Of a DNA stretch of 64,000 bases, positions 1 to 10,115 are shown piece after piece. The first letter of the stretch is position 1. Every line of letters begins with the position of its first letter. The notes beneath the pieces are model-generated. The model made no database searches, was not told the origin of the DNA, and saw only the letters and a list, made by a program, of their open reading frames with translations. Source of the stretch: Argyresthia goedartella (Eukaryota; Arthropoda; Insecta; Lepidoptera; Argyresthiidae); the NCBI GenBank assembly GCA_949825045.1, contig OX463816.1:13883579-13947578 (forward strand), given 5' to 3'. The translations under genes were made by a program, and so were the position numbers.

Positions 1-111
1 TTTAATACCTAACATACACCATAAAACGCAAATACAGTGTCTCATTTTTTCTTGGAATAATGATTTTATTAACTTGCTAATGCACTGTCCATTATGTTAT
101 TTTTGTATCAT

Positions 112-438
112 TAGTTTTTTATCTACAAACATATCATAACATAAACTCTCTATACAATGCGTTCAAAAATCGCAAATTAAGCTTAAAGATAAACTGTTTT
201 GTTAGAACACATTTATTATCTGTGAATATGTTATTAATGCTTCATAATAACATCGAATTCGATGTTATTACGACATAAAAATTTCGAAAATCTCTGAAAA
301 CAAACTCAATTTAATGTTACCTCAATTGTAATATCAATCGAGATGACGTTTAATTCAAAATTAAATATCAATGCCGCAATGCCGGTCGGAAGATGCGGTT
401 CTTGAACACATCATAGCGAGTTTATACGTATCCTTGAA
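112..438. repeat. MITE-like element, copy A
   Basis: About 325 bp whose two ends resemble each other in inverted orientation. The left end reads TATCTACAAACATATCATAA followed by a GCGTTCAAAAATCGC block. The right end carries GCGGTTCTTGAACACATCAT. Two more copies lie at 46420-46742 and, inverted, 47638-47945, with the same outer TATCTACACAC motif and the same inner block order. The right terminus here is the most decayed. There is no coding capacity. The element directly abuts the mariner remnant. Length and imperfect terminal inverted repeats fit a MITE. The family name and a target-site duplication could not be determined. Confidence 0.55.
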
Positions 439-1338
439 TATCGGGAACAAAAATAAATCACAAGGAGCTAAATCAGAACTGTACGGTGGATGGGGCAAGG
501 TTTTAACACCGGATTCCTCAAGACACGCATTTGTTCTGAGGGTCGTATGTGACGAAGCGTCGTCGTGATGCAGCATGATTCCCCGAAGCCCGGTCTTTGC
601 TCTCCTCTCTCGAAGAGCTTGGAAAACTTTCGGCAATGCTACTGTTGTTTATCATACCGAGTTAACAGATCCATGATTTTCCAACATTATTGTCGACACA
701 TGCCCGCTATGAGAAAAAAAACTAGCTACATTTTTTTTACCAATGTTACGAGGTCTTTGCAGTTTTGTCGGTAACTTTTCTTCTGAAAATACCCATACTG
801 ACGACTGTCTCTTACTTCCGGATCATGTTGATAAATCCACGTTTCGTCGCTTGTGATGATTTCCGAAACATGGCTTGACGTTCCGTTTTCAAATTGTAAA
901 CGTATTTCGCGCCAATCCACACGGGCCTGTTTTTCAGTGTCTGAGAACGATCGCGACAACAAAGCTTCCTCACTCCAAGATGCAAATATAAAATAATGTT
1001 AACACTACCCGACCTAACGCCAAGAATCTTATCTATGTCTGAGTAAGTAATTCGTGGGTCTTCTCGCACCATCATTTCAGTAGTTGCGTATTTTTTGCAG
1101 TTATTGCCGTTTGTGAGCGACCACTTCTATGGTCATCTTCGAGGTTTGTTTAACCCCTTTTAAATTCACTGAACCATCTAAAAAGTGTTGCTCGAGATAG
1201 GGCAGACTCCCATAAAGCTGCTTGTAACCGTTGAAGGCTAAGTTTTTCAGTTAAACCAAATTTAAAATCATAAAATATCATAGCACGCAAATGTTTGCTG
1301 TTTAGCACCAACGTTTCAAAGAAAAACGTGGTAACCAT
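439..1338 (-). pseudogene. mariner transposase, broken
   Basis: Remnant of a mariner DDD transposase, the enzyme that cuts and pastes mariner DNA through its terminal repeats. Read on the minus strand, the N-terminal part (about 1338-1150) has a helix-turn-helix region ending LFRWFSEFKRG. A middle part (about 962-726) holds the first catalytic Asp in the motif SDETWIY. The C-terminal part (about 600-439) holds HHDDASSH and PPYSSDLAPCD, with 34 residues between the second and third Asp, the D34D spacing of mariner. The parts lie in different frames with stops, so no active enzyme can be made. The expected tail after LFLFP is replaced by the neighbouring MITE-like repeat. Confidence 0.88.
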
Positions 1339-1919
1339 CGTAGTGAAATTAATGGAACGACTTTTTTTTTAACTAGGAAACTGTCTACTAGCGTTCTATT
1401 TATATATATATGCGTTCCATTTTTAAATTACGAGCAGTCACATAAACCTCCATACATATTTTCGTTTAATATGCCCTTGGCAGTGCCAGCGACCAGAAGC
1501 CTTTTATAATTAATAAAATAAATAGTAGTTAGTTAATTAGTGGTAGTTTTAGGTTTTACATGGAATATTGAATAACGGAAAAACGCTAGTACAGTTGTGC
1601 CTCTGCCACCCAGTGTGGGAAAAGGCGTGACGTTGTGTTAATGTTTTGCTGTTTTGTAATGACATTAGTAAATGAACCACCCTTTTTAGTGTTGTCTCTT
1701 AAACTTTGAATTCCCGAAGACTGATCGAGTAGAGACTCACAATCTAAGTTCGCTGATGCATTCTAGATTCTAGCTAGCTTGGAATTTTTGGTCCATGAGT
1801 CAGGCGATGGATCTCGGAAGTTGTACATTCCATAGATAGCTCACATTCATTTTCATACACAGACTAACGCGCTTGTTTGCGTGTTATAGAAATAAATGGA
1901 ATCTTAAAATGAACATAAA
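1339..1919. other. No gene; one short shared repeat
   Basis: AT-rich DNA without a supportable gene. The stretch 1587-1632 (TTGTGCCTCTGCCAC, then TGGGAAAA) is similar to 48281-48326 and looks like a scrap of an interspersed repeat. Nothing else is recognised. Confidence 0.5.
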
Positions 1920-2085
1920 TATTTATATACGGGCACTTACATTTATTCTGGCCCCATACTAGGACACCATGTGTCGTGGAAACCAGAAACAGCGACATCA
2001 CACACATAATAATCATCCAAGACCTGGGGTTATTTTTTTCTCCATCCCCAGCCGGGAATCGAACCCGGGACCTATGGCAGAGGTC
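1920..2085 (-). repeat. tRNA-derived SINE fragment
   Basis: Read on the minus strand, 2052-2070 contains GGTTCGATTCCCGG, a perfect RNA polymerase III B box of the kind in tRNA T arms, flanked by CCC and CTGGGG that could pair as in a T stem. It is followed by an A-run and an AT-rich tail. No A box or cloverleaf is found upstream where one would lie, so this is read as a 5'-truncated tRNA-derived SINE and not as a tRNA gene. Confidence 0.6.
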
Positions 2086-2556
2086 GTCAAAAATGTACAT
2101 GTACGATATGTATAAGTTACAATTATGAAACACGAAATCTAAAGATTTTTTATTGTCACTCTCTTTTAATGTTCACAATACGTAATTAATTTATGACACA
2201 TAATGTAGATGCAGAATATAATTGAAACAAAGGCACGCTAATAAGGTTCCTCAAGTAAAATATGAAATGTTGCAGGCCACAGTGCCCATACCAGAGACCG
2301 TCGACACAGAGGACCGTCGACCCATCACGAAGATCGTCTCGCAGACGAGCAGGTTACGTGGTGCATAGTACTCCGGCACTGCCTCCTTCGCTGTCGTTTA
2401 TGCGTTATTTAAGTGTTTTTTTAATGGTGAGTTAAAAGCCGCCAAAATTTTCATATCAAAATAAAATCTTGTGCTCTTGAGCCTTGGCTCAAAAACAAAT
2501 GAATATGAAAATGAAATTTATTCGCCATATAATTTAGAGTGGAAAAATTTACACTA
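2086..2556. other. No gene recognised
   Basis: AT-rich flank of the foldback element. The last 70 bases (GAATATGAAAATGAAATTTA) resemble the 3' tail of a LINE, but no coding sequence is attached. Confidence 0.4.
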
Positions 2557-3039
2557 CCGACCCGCGGTCCAACAGCTATGTCCAACTGGTTGTACCACGG
2601 GGAACCAAGTTTACCTGTGGTCCAACCGGCTGTACCACGGGGAACCAAGTTTACCCGTGGTCCAACCGGTTGAACCACGAGCAAGTAAATTTCCCTACCG
2701 ACCCGTGGTCCAACAGCTATGTCCAACTGGTTGTACCACGGGAACGTAACTCTACCCATGGTCCAACTGTCAAAATACTCATTTTATTGTTATGACCCGT
2801 GGTAAAACTGGGGGGCAATATTTTTTTTTTTTTATTTTAAGCAGAAATTATAAATTTACATCTGACAATAGGTCCACGGAAAGCATATAGGTTTGTATGT
2901 GGATCCTTATTACGCTAAAATATATGTACAATGTTTAACACATCTTGTTTTTGTTTATGTAAGTACACACAAAATTTTAAAAATAAATTAAAAACATATC
3001 AGGTATATATTTTTCATGGTTACACAACTTAGGTATTGG

Positions 3040-6000
3040 TTAGGGATAGGAAAGGGAGGAAAAGTATTTTTTAAGTTTCGCTTTTATGTTTAGCGTAGAT
3101 ATGGTGTTTCTTATGTCAGTGGGTAGTTTGTTTATTAGTCGCGGAATGCAGTAGGCGCGCGTCCGTGTACCGTAGAAATTATTTGCGCGTGTAGTGGTTA
3201 GTTTACCTTGGGCCGCACGACGCGTACCTACGGGGTGATCTATTCTGTGCTGTAGGGTATTGTTGAAGAACTCCTCTTTCAGTAATGTATAATGAAATTT
3301 GGTGTGAATAGGGAGTGTATTACAGTAATGGAATAGTTTAGATGAGTTACCTGAATATTGGTATCTGATATTAGGTGGGACAATTATTTTAAGAAGTTTG
3401 ATTTGCAAGGTGTGTATTTGGTCCAGATATGTTTTGTGGGTACGTCCATAGCTGGAGAGTCCATAAGACACTATGGAGTCAAAGAATGCATTGTATAGCA
3501 TTATTCGAGTTTTGAATGGTATACGATTTCTAACTACATAAAATGCGGCAATGAGTGCCCTGAGCTTGTCGCATACTCGTTGGATGTGGGGACCCCAGTT
3601 AAAAGTACCATCAATCACCAGCCCCAGGTAAGTGTGTCTGTCAACTATCTCAATCGATGGACATTGACAGTCTTTCTTGATGTGCTCATCGTGCATACAA
3701 TCGTGCGTATGCGCAACAAGCTCATCCGACAGGTTACCCTTTAAATATGGCGATTTAATGAGCATTAATTTGGTCTTTTGGGCATTCAGAGCTAGGCCTA
3801 CGTCATGGCACCACTTATTGAGGTTGTCAAAATCAAACTGGAGGCCTTGAAGTGCTATGTTTATGTTACTATTGGCGATAATTAGGCATGTGTCGTCTGC
3901 AAATTGGTAAGGGGTGCTGAAGCTTAGGACATTTACCATATCGTTGACGTATGTTATGAAGTGGAGGGGCCCTAGTACATAACCCTTAGCAGTTCCCTGG
4001 GATACCGTGGTGGTACGACTAATACTTTCGCCGACTTTAACACAGTACTGTCTATTTTTTAAGTAATTAGCGCACCAGGTCTGTAACGGGCCTCTGATGC
4101 CACATTTTCCAAGTTTGTTTGTGAGCAGATTGTGATCTAATGTATCGAAAGCGCGCGAAAAATCTATGAAAAGAGCTAGTACCTGTTTCTTATCGTTAAG
4201 CGAGCTGTTCACGTGATCCGTGAATTTGGATAGTAACGATGTTGTACTTTTTTTTTGCTGGAAGCCAAATTGGTGAGTGTTTATAATATTATTAGATTGG
4301 TAGAATTTATGTATCTGCTCACAATCAAACTTCTCAACTATTTTGTCGACCGACGACAGTAGTGTGATGGGACGGTAATCAGCAACGTTGTCCCTTTTAC
4401 CTTTTTTAAATATAGGTCTAACGCAACCCAATTTGAGATCATCTGGGTACTTACCCGTGTTTATGCTAGTGTTTATAAGATGCGCGATCGTACCCGCAAT
4501 TTTGTCACCGATTGCTTTGATGTCGAGGATTTTGATTTTATCTAGACCCGACGCTTTTCTGCTGTTCAGGCCGCGAATAAGTTTGTGGATTGCTCGTGGG
4601 TTAGCTTTTTTGAACCTCATACTGACGTCCGCGTTATTGCTGAAGCTGTTTTCGTCGAGAATGGTATTTTTACATTGCGGGATGATCTTTTTTACGGATT
4701 CGTCAAACTCAATAGCGAATTCATTTGCTATTTCAGTATTTGTAAGGTTTTTTGGTTTAAAAGCGTCCACTATCGCATCGTCAATACTTTTTGATATTCT
4801 GCCGCATATCGAATTTATTATTGTCCATAAATTCTTTGGGTTACTATAGTTATCTTTAATTTTATTTTGGTAGTATAGGTTCCTGTAGTATTCAATTATT
4901 TTATTGGATTTGTTTCGTGTCTTGTTATACTGTAGCCTAATTTCATGGTTTGTTGGATTCTTCCTCCAGAGTCCAAAAAGAATGTCTCTTTTTTCGCAAA
5001 GGTTTACAATTTTTTGGTTCATCCAGGGTTCGCGATTTCTAATAAGTTCACGATTTTTCTTTAGTCTTATGGACGACTGTAAGGCCTCTTGGAAGGATTT
5101 TTTTATGTGTTGAAAAATCTCATCTGCCGTCTGCAAATTATAAGTAAAGTTCCAGTCAACATTGCCTAAGTTTTTGAGTATCTCATCACGATTATGTATG
5201 ACTTTCGCCTTAGCAGCAGCCTGTATATGAGTCATGCCGGGCGGCGGTGGTCCAGCGAAGCTAGCTATCGTGATACGGTGATCGGCTAGAACAGTATCAA
5301 TTGCCGCTGTGTACGCATCTAACGCTTGGCATCTAATAAATATATGGTCAATGCAAGATTTAGTGATCATATCTTTGCGCTTTTCGATCCGAGTATAGTC
5401 AGTGATGCCACACGTTAGACCACACACAGACAGCATGTCTAAATATGAGTTTCTGTGTGAATTGTGTAGCTTGAGATCGATGTTGATGTCACCCAGTACG
5501 ATCATGAAATTAGAATCTGCATAGTTGGAAAGTAACCGGTGTAGTTCACTATTAAAAATTGTTTTGTTGGTATGTGGTGGGCGATATATTGCACAGACTG
5601 TTAATAACTCGTTCGTAGGTAATTTAACGGTGCCGGTGATATTCTCGAACGTGTGGGTTATGTGAGATTTTTGTGTGAATTTGAGGTTGTTGCGAATATA
5701 CATAATTATGCCACCGCCTTTTTGATAATTACGTAGACGTGTATGCATTGTATAGCCAGAAATTTGGAACAGGTTATAAATGTTATCAGAAATATTTGCT
5801 TCAGTCACTATGACAATTTCCACAATATTAGGACATCCATCTATTATTTGTAGTAGTTTACCAAAATTTTTCAACATCGATCTCAAGTTTACATGGAGAC
5901 ATGATATGTAAATGAATTTGTTTTTGTGAGGTAAGGTTTGCAGAAAGTTATTTATATTTGAACAGTTAAATATTTCGGTGATATTAGAATTTAGATTTGT

Positions 6001-6051
6001 TGGCAAGTTGAATTTTAAGGATGGGAACGTAGGATATATAGGCTGGTACAA
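3040..6051 (-). CDS. LINE ORF2: endonuclease and reverse transcriptase
   Basis: About 1003 codons without a stop. The N-terminal 260 residues form an apurinic-type endonuclease with a TEAN glutamate near residue 85, GDINID near 187, DHIF near 233 and LADHR near 252. Reverse transcriptase follows: DYRPITLLSS near 560, the motif A Asp in FIDFSRAFD near 630, and FADDT near 716. A C-terminal domain carries a CHDEH..CQC-like cysteine/histidine patch. The motif normally reading (P/A)QG is GTAKGYVLGPL here, a Gln-to-Lys change that may lower activity. The frame is open from 6078, overlapping the end of ORF1, and the codon at 6051 is TTG. The first ATG lies inside the endonuclease, so translation probably depends on ORF1 (reinitiation or recoding). 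Confidence 0.92.
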   Translation of the reverse strand: MYQPIYPTFPSLKFNLPTNLNSNITEIFNCSNINNFLQTLPHKNKFIYISCLHVNLRSMLKNFGKLLQIIDGCPNIVEIVIVTEANISDNIYNLFQISGYTMHTRLRNYQKGGGIIMYIRNNLKFTQKSHITHTFENITGTVKLPTNELLTVCAIYRPPHTNKTIFNSELHRLLSNYADSNFMIVLGDINIDLKLHNSHRNSYLDMLSVCGLTCGITDYTRIEKRKDMITKSCIDHIFIRCQALDAYTAAIDTVLADHRITIASFAGPPPPGMTHIQAAAKAKVIHNRDEILKNLGNVDWNFTYNLQTADEIFQHIKKSFQEALQSSIRLKKNRELIRNREPWMNQKIVNLCEKRDILFGLWRKNPTNHEIRLQYNKTRNKSNKIIEYYRNLYYQNKIKDNYSNPKNLWTIINSICGRISKSIDDAIVDAFKPKNLTNTEIANEFAIEFDESVKKIIPQCKNTILDENSFSNNADVSMRFKKANPRAIHKLIRGLNSRKASGLDKIKILDIKAIGDKIAGTIAHLINTSINTGKYPDDLKLGCVRPIFKKGKRDNVADYRPITLLSSVDKIVEKFDCEQIHKFYQSNNIINTHQFGFQQKKSTTSLLSKFTDHVNSSLNDKKQVLALFIDFSRAFDTLDHNLLTNKLGKCGIRGPLQTWCANYLKNRQYCVKVGESISRTTTVSQGTAKGYVLGPLHFITYVNDMVNVLSFSTPYQFADDTCLIIANSNINIALQGLQFDFDNLNKWCHDVGLALNAQKTKLMLIKSPYLKGNLSDELVAHTHDCMHDEHIKKDCQCPSIEIVDRHTYLGLVIDGTFNWGPHIQRVCDKLRALIAAFYVVRNRIPFKTRIMLYNAFFDSIVSYGLSSYGRTHKTYLDQIHTLQIKLLKIIVPPNIRYQYSGNSSKLFHYCNTLPIHTKFHYTLLKEEFFNNTLQHRIDHPVGTRRAAQGKLTTTRANNFYGTRTRAYCIPRLINKLPTDIRNTISTLNIKAKLKKYFSSLSYP

Positions 6052-6062
6052 TAAGAACTTAG

Positions 6063-7043
6063 TTATTCGAGTAAGACATCAATGTCTTTTACCGAGTAGA
6101 TTGGGATGGCTTTGGTATCCTTATTCTTTCTTGCCAGAACCTTTCCCTCTTTGCACCATACATACTGGAAGGAGGGCCGTAGTCTTGATCCGGCTTGGTA
6201 AAGCAGAGTCTTGATGTGGTGGGATAGGGCTTCCCTGACGTAGACACGATCGGTTGCAGAACCTGTTGGGGTGGACGGACCAAGGATTTCCCCTACCGTC
6301 GGCTCTTTGTCTCTGCCAGACTTCACCCACTGGTCGCGGCTGGCTCTCGAGCGCATTTCGACGAGGATACTTCCTGGTTTCTCCCTGCGTGTTGCTGTAC
6401 GACGGGCAGTCAACATGTCATCAGCGTTGACATCCAACTTCGAAGCTACAGTCTTCATCAGTAGGGTAACGTCTTCTTTTTCAGCCGTTTTCGGTATTCC
6501 GGCTATTTCTAGCGACGTGACTAGCTGTTGCTGTTCGAACTCCTGCTGGCGTTGCTCCATTGTGCAGATTCTCAGTTCCAGGTTTTTGTTTCGGTTAACT
6601 AAGTCCATATTTTTGTTTTCAAGCTGTTTGATTTTTATGTTCTGGTTTCTTAGGGTCTCTTCGATGCCGCTCACCTGGTCACTGATGAATTCGAGGGAGG
6701 TTTGAAAGCTTCCCAACTCTTGTTTAATAGTTTTCCTCATTTCAAAGGTGATATCATTCAGCAGTTTCTTGACATCGATGGTTATTGTTTTTTTTGCCTC
6801 TTCAGAATCAGTCTCCGGTTCGTCTTCAGGTATGAAGAAGGACGAGCGTTTCGATGTACCTCCTAGGCACTCCTCGCAGCTCCATTCTAGGCCATTGGTG
6901 GCGCGCAGGGCAGCAATCTGCTTGGTTGAGATGTTGGCGCATTCGGTGGTTGCATGCACACACTTTTCGCATCTGCTGCACTCTATACCGGGGGCTTTTT
7001 TTGTGATGTTCTTGTTGCAGATAAAGCACTTTTTAAGAACCAT
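6063..7043 (-). CDS. LINE ORF1: PHD finger, coiled coil, baculovirus FP-like domain
   Basis: 326 residues starting at a true ATG. Residues 6-58 have a PHD-type zinc-finger pattern (CFIC, CSRC, CVH, CEEC). Residues about 125-175 are a Lys/Glu/Gln/Asn-rich coiled coil, expected to make multimers. From about 178 the chain resembles the baculovirus FP-protein-like domains common in insect LINE ORF1s, ending in the YVREALSHHIKTLLYQA and VWCKEGKVLARK region. ORF1 proteins of this type bind the element's RNA and package it with ORF2. The ORF is complete, and its stop overlaps the open ORF2 frame by 16 bases. The PHD finger is known from CR1-group elements. Confidence 0.88.
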   Translation of the reverse strand: MVLKKCFICNKNITKKAPGIECSRCEKCVHATTECANISTKQIAALRATNGLEWSCEECLGGTSKRSSFFIPEDEPETDSEEAKKTITIDVKKLLNDITFEMRKTIKQELGSFQTSLEFISDQVSGIEETLRNQNIKIKQLENKNMDLVNRNKNLELRICTMEQRQQEFEQQQLVTSLEIAGIPKTAEKEDVTLLMKTVASKLDVNADDMLTARRTATRREKPGSILVEMRSRASRDQWVKSGRDKEPTVGEILGPSTPTGSATDRVYVREALSHHIKTLLYQAGSRLRPSFQYVWCKEGKVLARKNKDTKAIPIYSVKDIDVLLE

Positions 7044-8300
7044 CTTAGGATTTCCAATGCACTTTCAAAATTATGTGGGTACTATAATATAATGTACTGT
7101 GAGAAATAATAGCAAGTAGCACAAGTGTACTGTTTGACAGCTCGACGCGTAATCAGTCCAACTGTTATTTGAACAACTGCTATGTCCAACTGGTTGTACC
7201 ATGGGGAAGTAAAATTACCTTGGGTCCAACTGTCAGAATACTATTATTATTGACAGGACAGGTGTCACAGTGTCATGATCTTGACAGTTCTTACTATTTT
7301 TGACAGGTGTAAAACTAAAATCTGTCATATCTCGGATAATACTGATCCTAGACCACTGGTTCGTTTTGAGATGTTACAGCTCTCGACGAGACCTTCATTT
7401 CCGATGACAGCTACAAACTGAAAACGGTCATATCTCGGAAACTACTGATCCCAGACCACTGGGCCCCGATGCTTCTAACCATATGCGATGCGTGAGGCTT
7501 GTGGTTAGAAGCATCACAGGTTCGGAAGTCACGTTTCATCGAGTCGGGAGAGAGAGAGCGATAGCGTTGCTGTCGCCAAGACCATGAAGCTGGATTCACA
7601 TTTGTCTGAACGTGTTGTGTGCAACGCATCAGAACGGTATCGGTTTCATACATTTGGTACGTACGTATCAGAAGCCATCACAACAGATCGCGACACACAA
7701 ATATGAAACTCACTCTCTTCCACTTTTTTAAAATTGCCACCCTTCAAATAAGAGCACGTTGCCTCCTCTTCTTTGTATTATTTTATATTCACTATTTTCT
7801 TCCGCCACTTCTTCCATTTATTCCACACACAACCAATCAAGAAGTGAAAGCTTTGATAATGTGACAAATTCTAATCATTGACGGAAATACCAAACAAGAT
7901 TGCAGTTCAAAACAATAATAGTCTAGTGGCTCTGTGAGCTGTCGACCTCGCGAGCCTGTTGGTGGAACGCTGAACATCTGACATACAAACTTATGAATGC
8001 ACTTGGTTAGGTACCTATATACATGGAGTATTGAAGTAGCCGCACCAATAACTTTGTAAGCTACATTTTGCAATTTTTCTCTAAAATGATGTAGTCTGTG
8101 TCACTCTCACGGTCAACACAAATCCAGCGACATGTCATTTGTAAAAATCCGTCAAGCTGTTTGGGCTGTAGTAGTTTTTTTACATTTTCAAACCCCATAT
8201 CCGCCATTTTGAAAAAATCCAAAAACTGAATTGACTAAAAAATTGCTCACAAAATTTCACGAGAATCGGTTGAGAAATGCGACCTGTTGAGGAGAACAAC

Positions 8301-8301
8301 C

Positions 8302-8346
<45 letters not shown>

Positions 8347-8347
8347 G
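8301..8347. repeat. CAGA microsatellite
   Basis: About 11 uninterrupted CAGA units inside the left foldback arm. The matching position of the right arm (8815-8845) has only about six, partly degenerate, CTGT units, so the two arms have diverged here by slippage. Confidence 0.9.
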
Positions 8348-10115
8348 TCAGCCAGACATTTTTGCCCAATCCTGAAACGGAGACAATTTGCTCGCTTGGT
8401 CAATAACCTTTTTGTCTATATATTAGTTGATCCATGGGTAAATTAAGTTGCTGTGGTACAACCAGTTGGACTATGGGTAAACATTCTTTCTAGTGTTGGA
8501 CTACTGATGAATTTACCACTACCGACCCGTGGTCCAACAGCTATGTCCAACTGGTTGTACCACGGGGAACCAAGTTTACCTGTGGTCCAACCGGCTGTAC
8601 CACGGGGAACCAAGTTTACCCGTGGTCCAACCGGTTGAACCACGGGCAAGTAAATTTATCAGTAGTCCAACACTAGAAAGAATGTTTACCCATGGTCCAA
8701 CTGGTTGTACCACAGCAACTTTATTTACTCATGGATCAACTAACATATAGACAAAAAGGTTATTGACCGAGCGAGCGAATCGTCTCCGTTTCAGGATTGG
8801 GCAAAAATGTCTGGCTGACTGTCTGTCTGTCTATCTGTCTGGTTGTTCTCCTCAACAGGTCGCATTTCTCAACCTATTCTCGTGAAATTTTGTGAGAAAT
8901 TTTTTAATCAATTCAGTTTTTGTATTTTTGTCAAAATGGCGGATATGGGGTTTGAAAATGTAAAAAAACCACTACAGCCCAAACAGCTTGACGGATTTTT
9001 ACAAATGACATGTCGCTGGATTTGTGGTGACCGTGAGAGTGACACAGACTACATCATTTTAGAGAAAAATTGCAAAATGAGGCTTACAAAGTTATTGGTG
9101 CGGCTACTTCAATACTCCATGTATATAGGTACCTAACCAAGTGCATTCATAAGTTTGTATGTCAGATGTTCAGCGTTCCACCAACAGGCTCGCGAGGTCT
9201 ACAGCTCACAGAGCCACTAGACTATTATTGTTTTGAACTGCAATCTTGTTTGGTATTTCCGTCAATGATTAGAATTTGACACATTATCAAAGCTTTCACT
9301 TCTTGATTGGTTGTGTGTGGAATAAATGGAAGAAGTGGCGGAAGAAAATAGTGAATATAAAATAATACAAAGAGGAGAAGGCAACGTGCTCTTATTTAAA
9401 GGATGGCAATTTTATAAAGTGGAAGAGAGTGAGATTCATATTTGTGTGTCGCGATCTGTTGTGATGGCTTCTGATACGTACGTACCAAATGTATGAAACC
9501 GATTCCGTTCTGATGCGTTACACACAACACGTTCAGATAAATGTGAATCCAGCTTCGTGGTCTTGGCGACAGCAACGCTATCGCTCTCTCTCTCCCGACT
9601 CGATGAAACGTGACTTCCGAACCTGTGATGCTTCTAACCACAAGTCTCACGCATCGCATGTGGCTAGAAGCATCGGGGCCCAGTGGTCTGGGATCAGTAG
9701 TTTCCGAGATATGACCGTTTTCAGTTTGTAGCTGTCATCGGAAATGAAGGTCTCGTCGAGAGCTGTAACATCTCAATACGAACCAGTGGTCTAGGATCAG
9801 TATTATCCGAGATATGACAGATTTTAGTTTTACACCTGTCAAAAATAGTAAGAACTGTCAAGATCATGACACTGTGACACCTGTCCTGTCAATAATAATA
9901 GTATTCTGACAGTTGGACCCAAGGTAATTTTACTTCCCCATGGTACAACCAGTTGGACATAGGAGTTGTTCAAATAACAGTTGGACTATTGCCCCCCAGT
10001 TGTACCACGGGTCATAACAATAAAATGAGTATTTTGACAGTTGGACCATGGGTAGAGTTACGTACCCGTGGTACAACCAGTTGGACATAGCTGTTGGACC
10101 ACGGGTCGGTAGTGA

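Larger units (their letters stand above)
2821..7156 (-). mobile_element. Near-intact non-LTR retrotransposon (CR1/Jockey group)
   Basis: A two-ORF LINE on the minus strand. In element order it has a 5' region of about 110 bp, ORF1 (7043-6063), ORF2 (6051-3040), a 3' UTR of about 220 bp and an A-tail seen as the T-run at 2821-2836. It copies itself through RNA by target-primed reverse transcription. It sits inside the left arm of the foldback element, and the undisturbed right arm gives the empty site. A short AAT repeat at both junctions could be the remains of a target duplication. Both ORFs are open throughout, so the insertion is young. The PHD-type finger in ORF1 favours the CR1 side of the Jockey superfamily; the A-tail favours Jockey. 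Confidence 0.85.
2557..10115. mobile_element. Foldback (giant inverted-repeat) element, interrupted
   Basis: The left arm is 2690-2820 plus 7157-8517, and the right arm is 8650-10115. They are inverted copies over about 1.4 kb, with scattered mismatches and a shorter CAGA run on the right. The loop 8518-8649 carries repeats of GTCCAACTGGTTGTACCACG, and the same block of about 135 bp also stands at the outer left end (2557-2690). The ends read CACTACCGACCCG and CGGGTCGGTAGTG. Each arm also has an internal 14-bp stem (GATGCTTCTAACCA). No transposase is encoded, so the element is non-autonomous. The left arm is split between GGCAATA and GTCCAACTG by the LINE at 2821-7156; the right arm shows the uninterrupted site near 9990. 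The superfamily is unknown. Confidence 0.8.

Noticed and set aside
2052..2070. tRNA gene suggested by a perfect T-arm/B box
   Set aside because: No A box, anticodon arm or acceptor pairing in the 60 bases upstream; treated as a SINE.
4388..4849. Plus-strand ORF of 153 codons
   Set aside because: Shadow of the LINE ORF2 on the other strand; its antisense reads reverse transcriptase motifs.
8301..8347. CRISPR-like short repeat run
   Set aside because: It is a simple CAGA microsatellite without spacers, in eukaryotic DNA.
2557..10115. CACTA (CMC) transposon, from the CACTACCG end
   Set aside because: No matching 2-3 bp target duplication, no transposase, and the CACTA resemblance is only five bases; superfamily left open.
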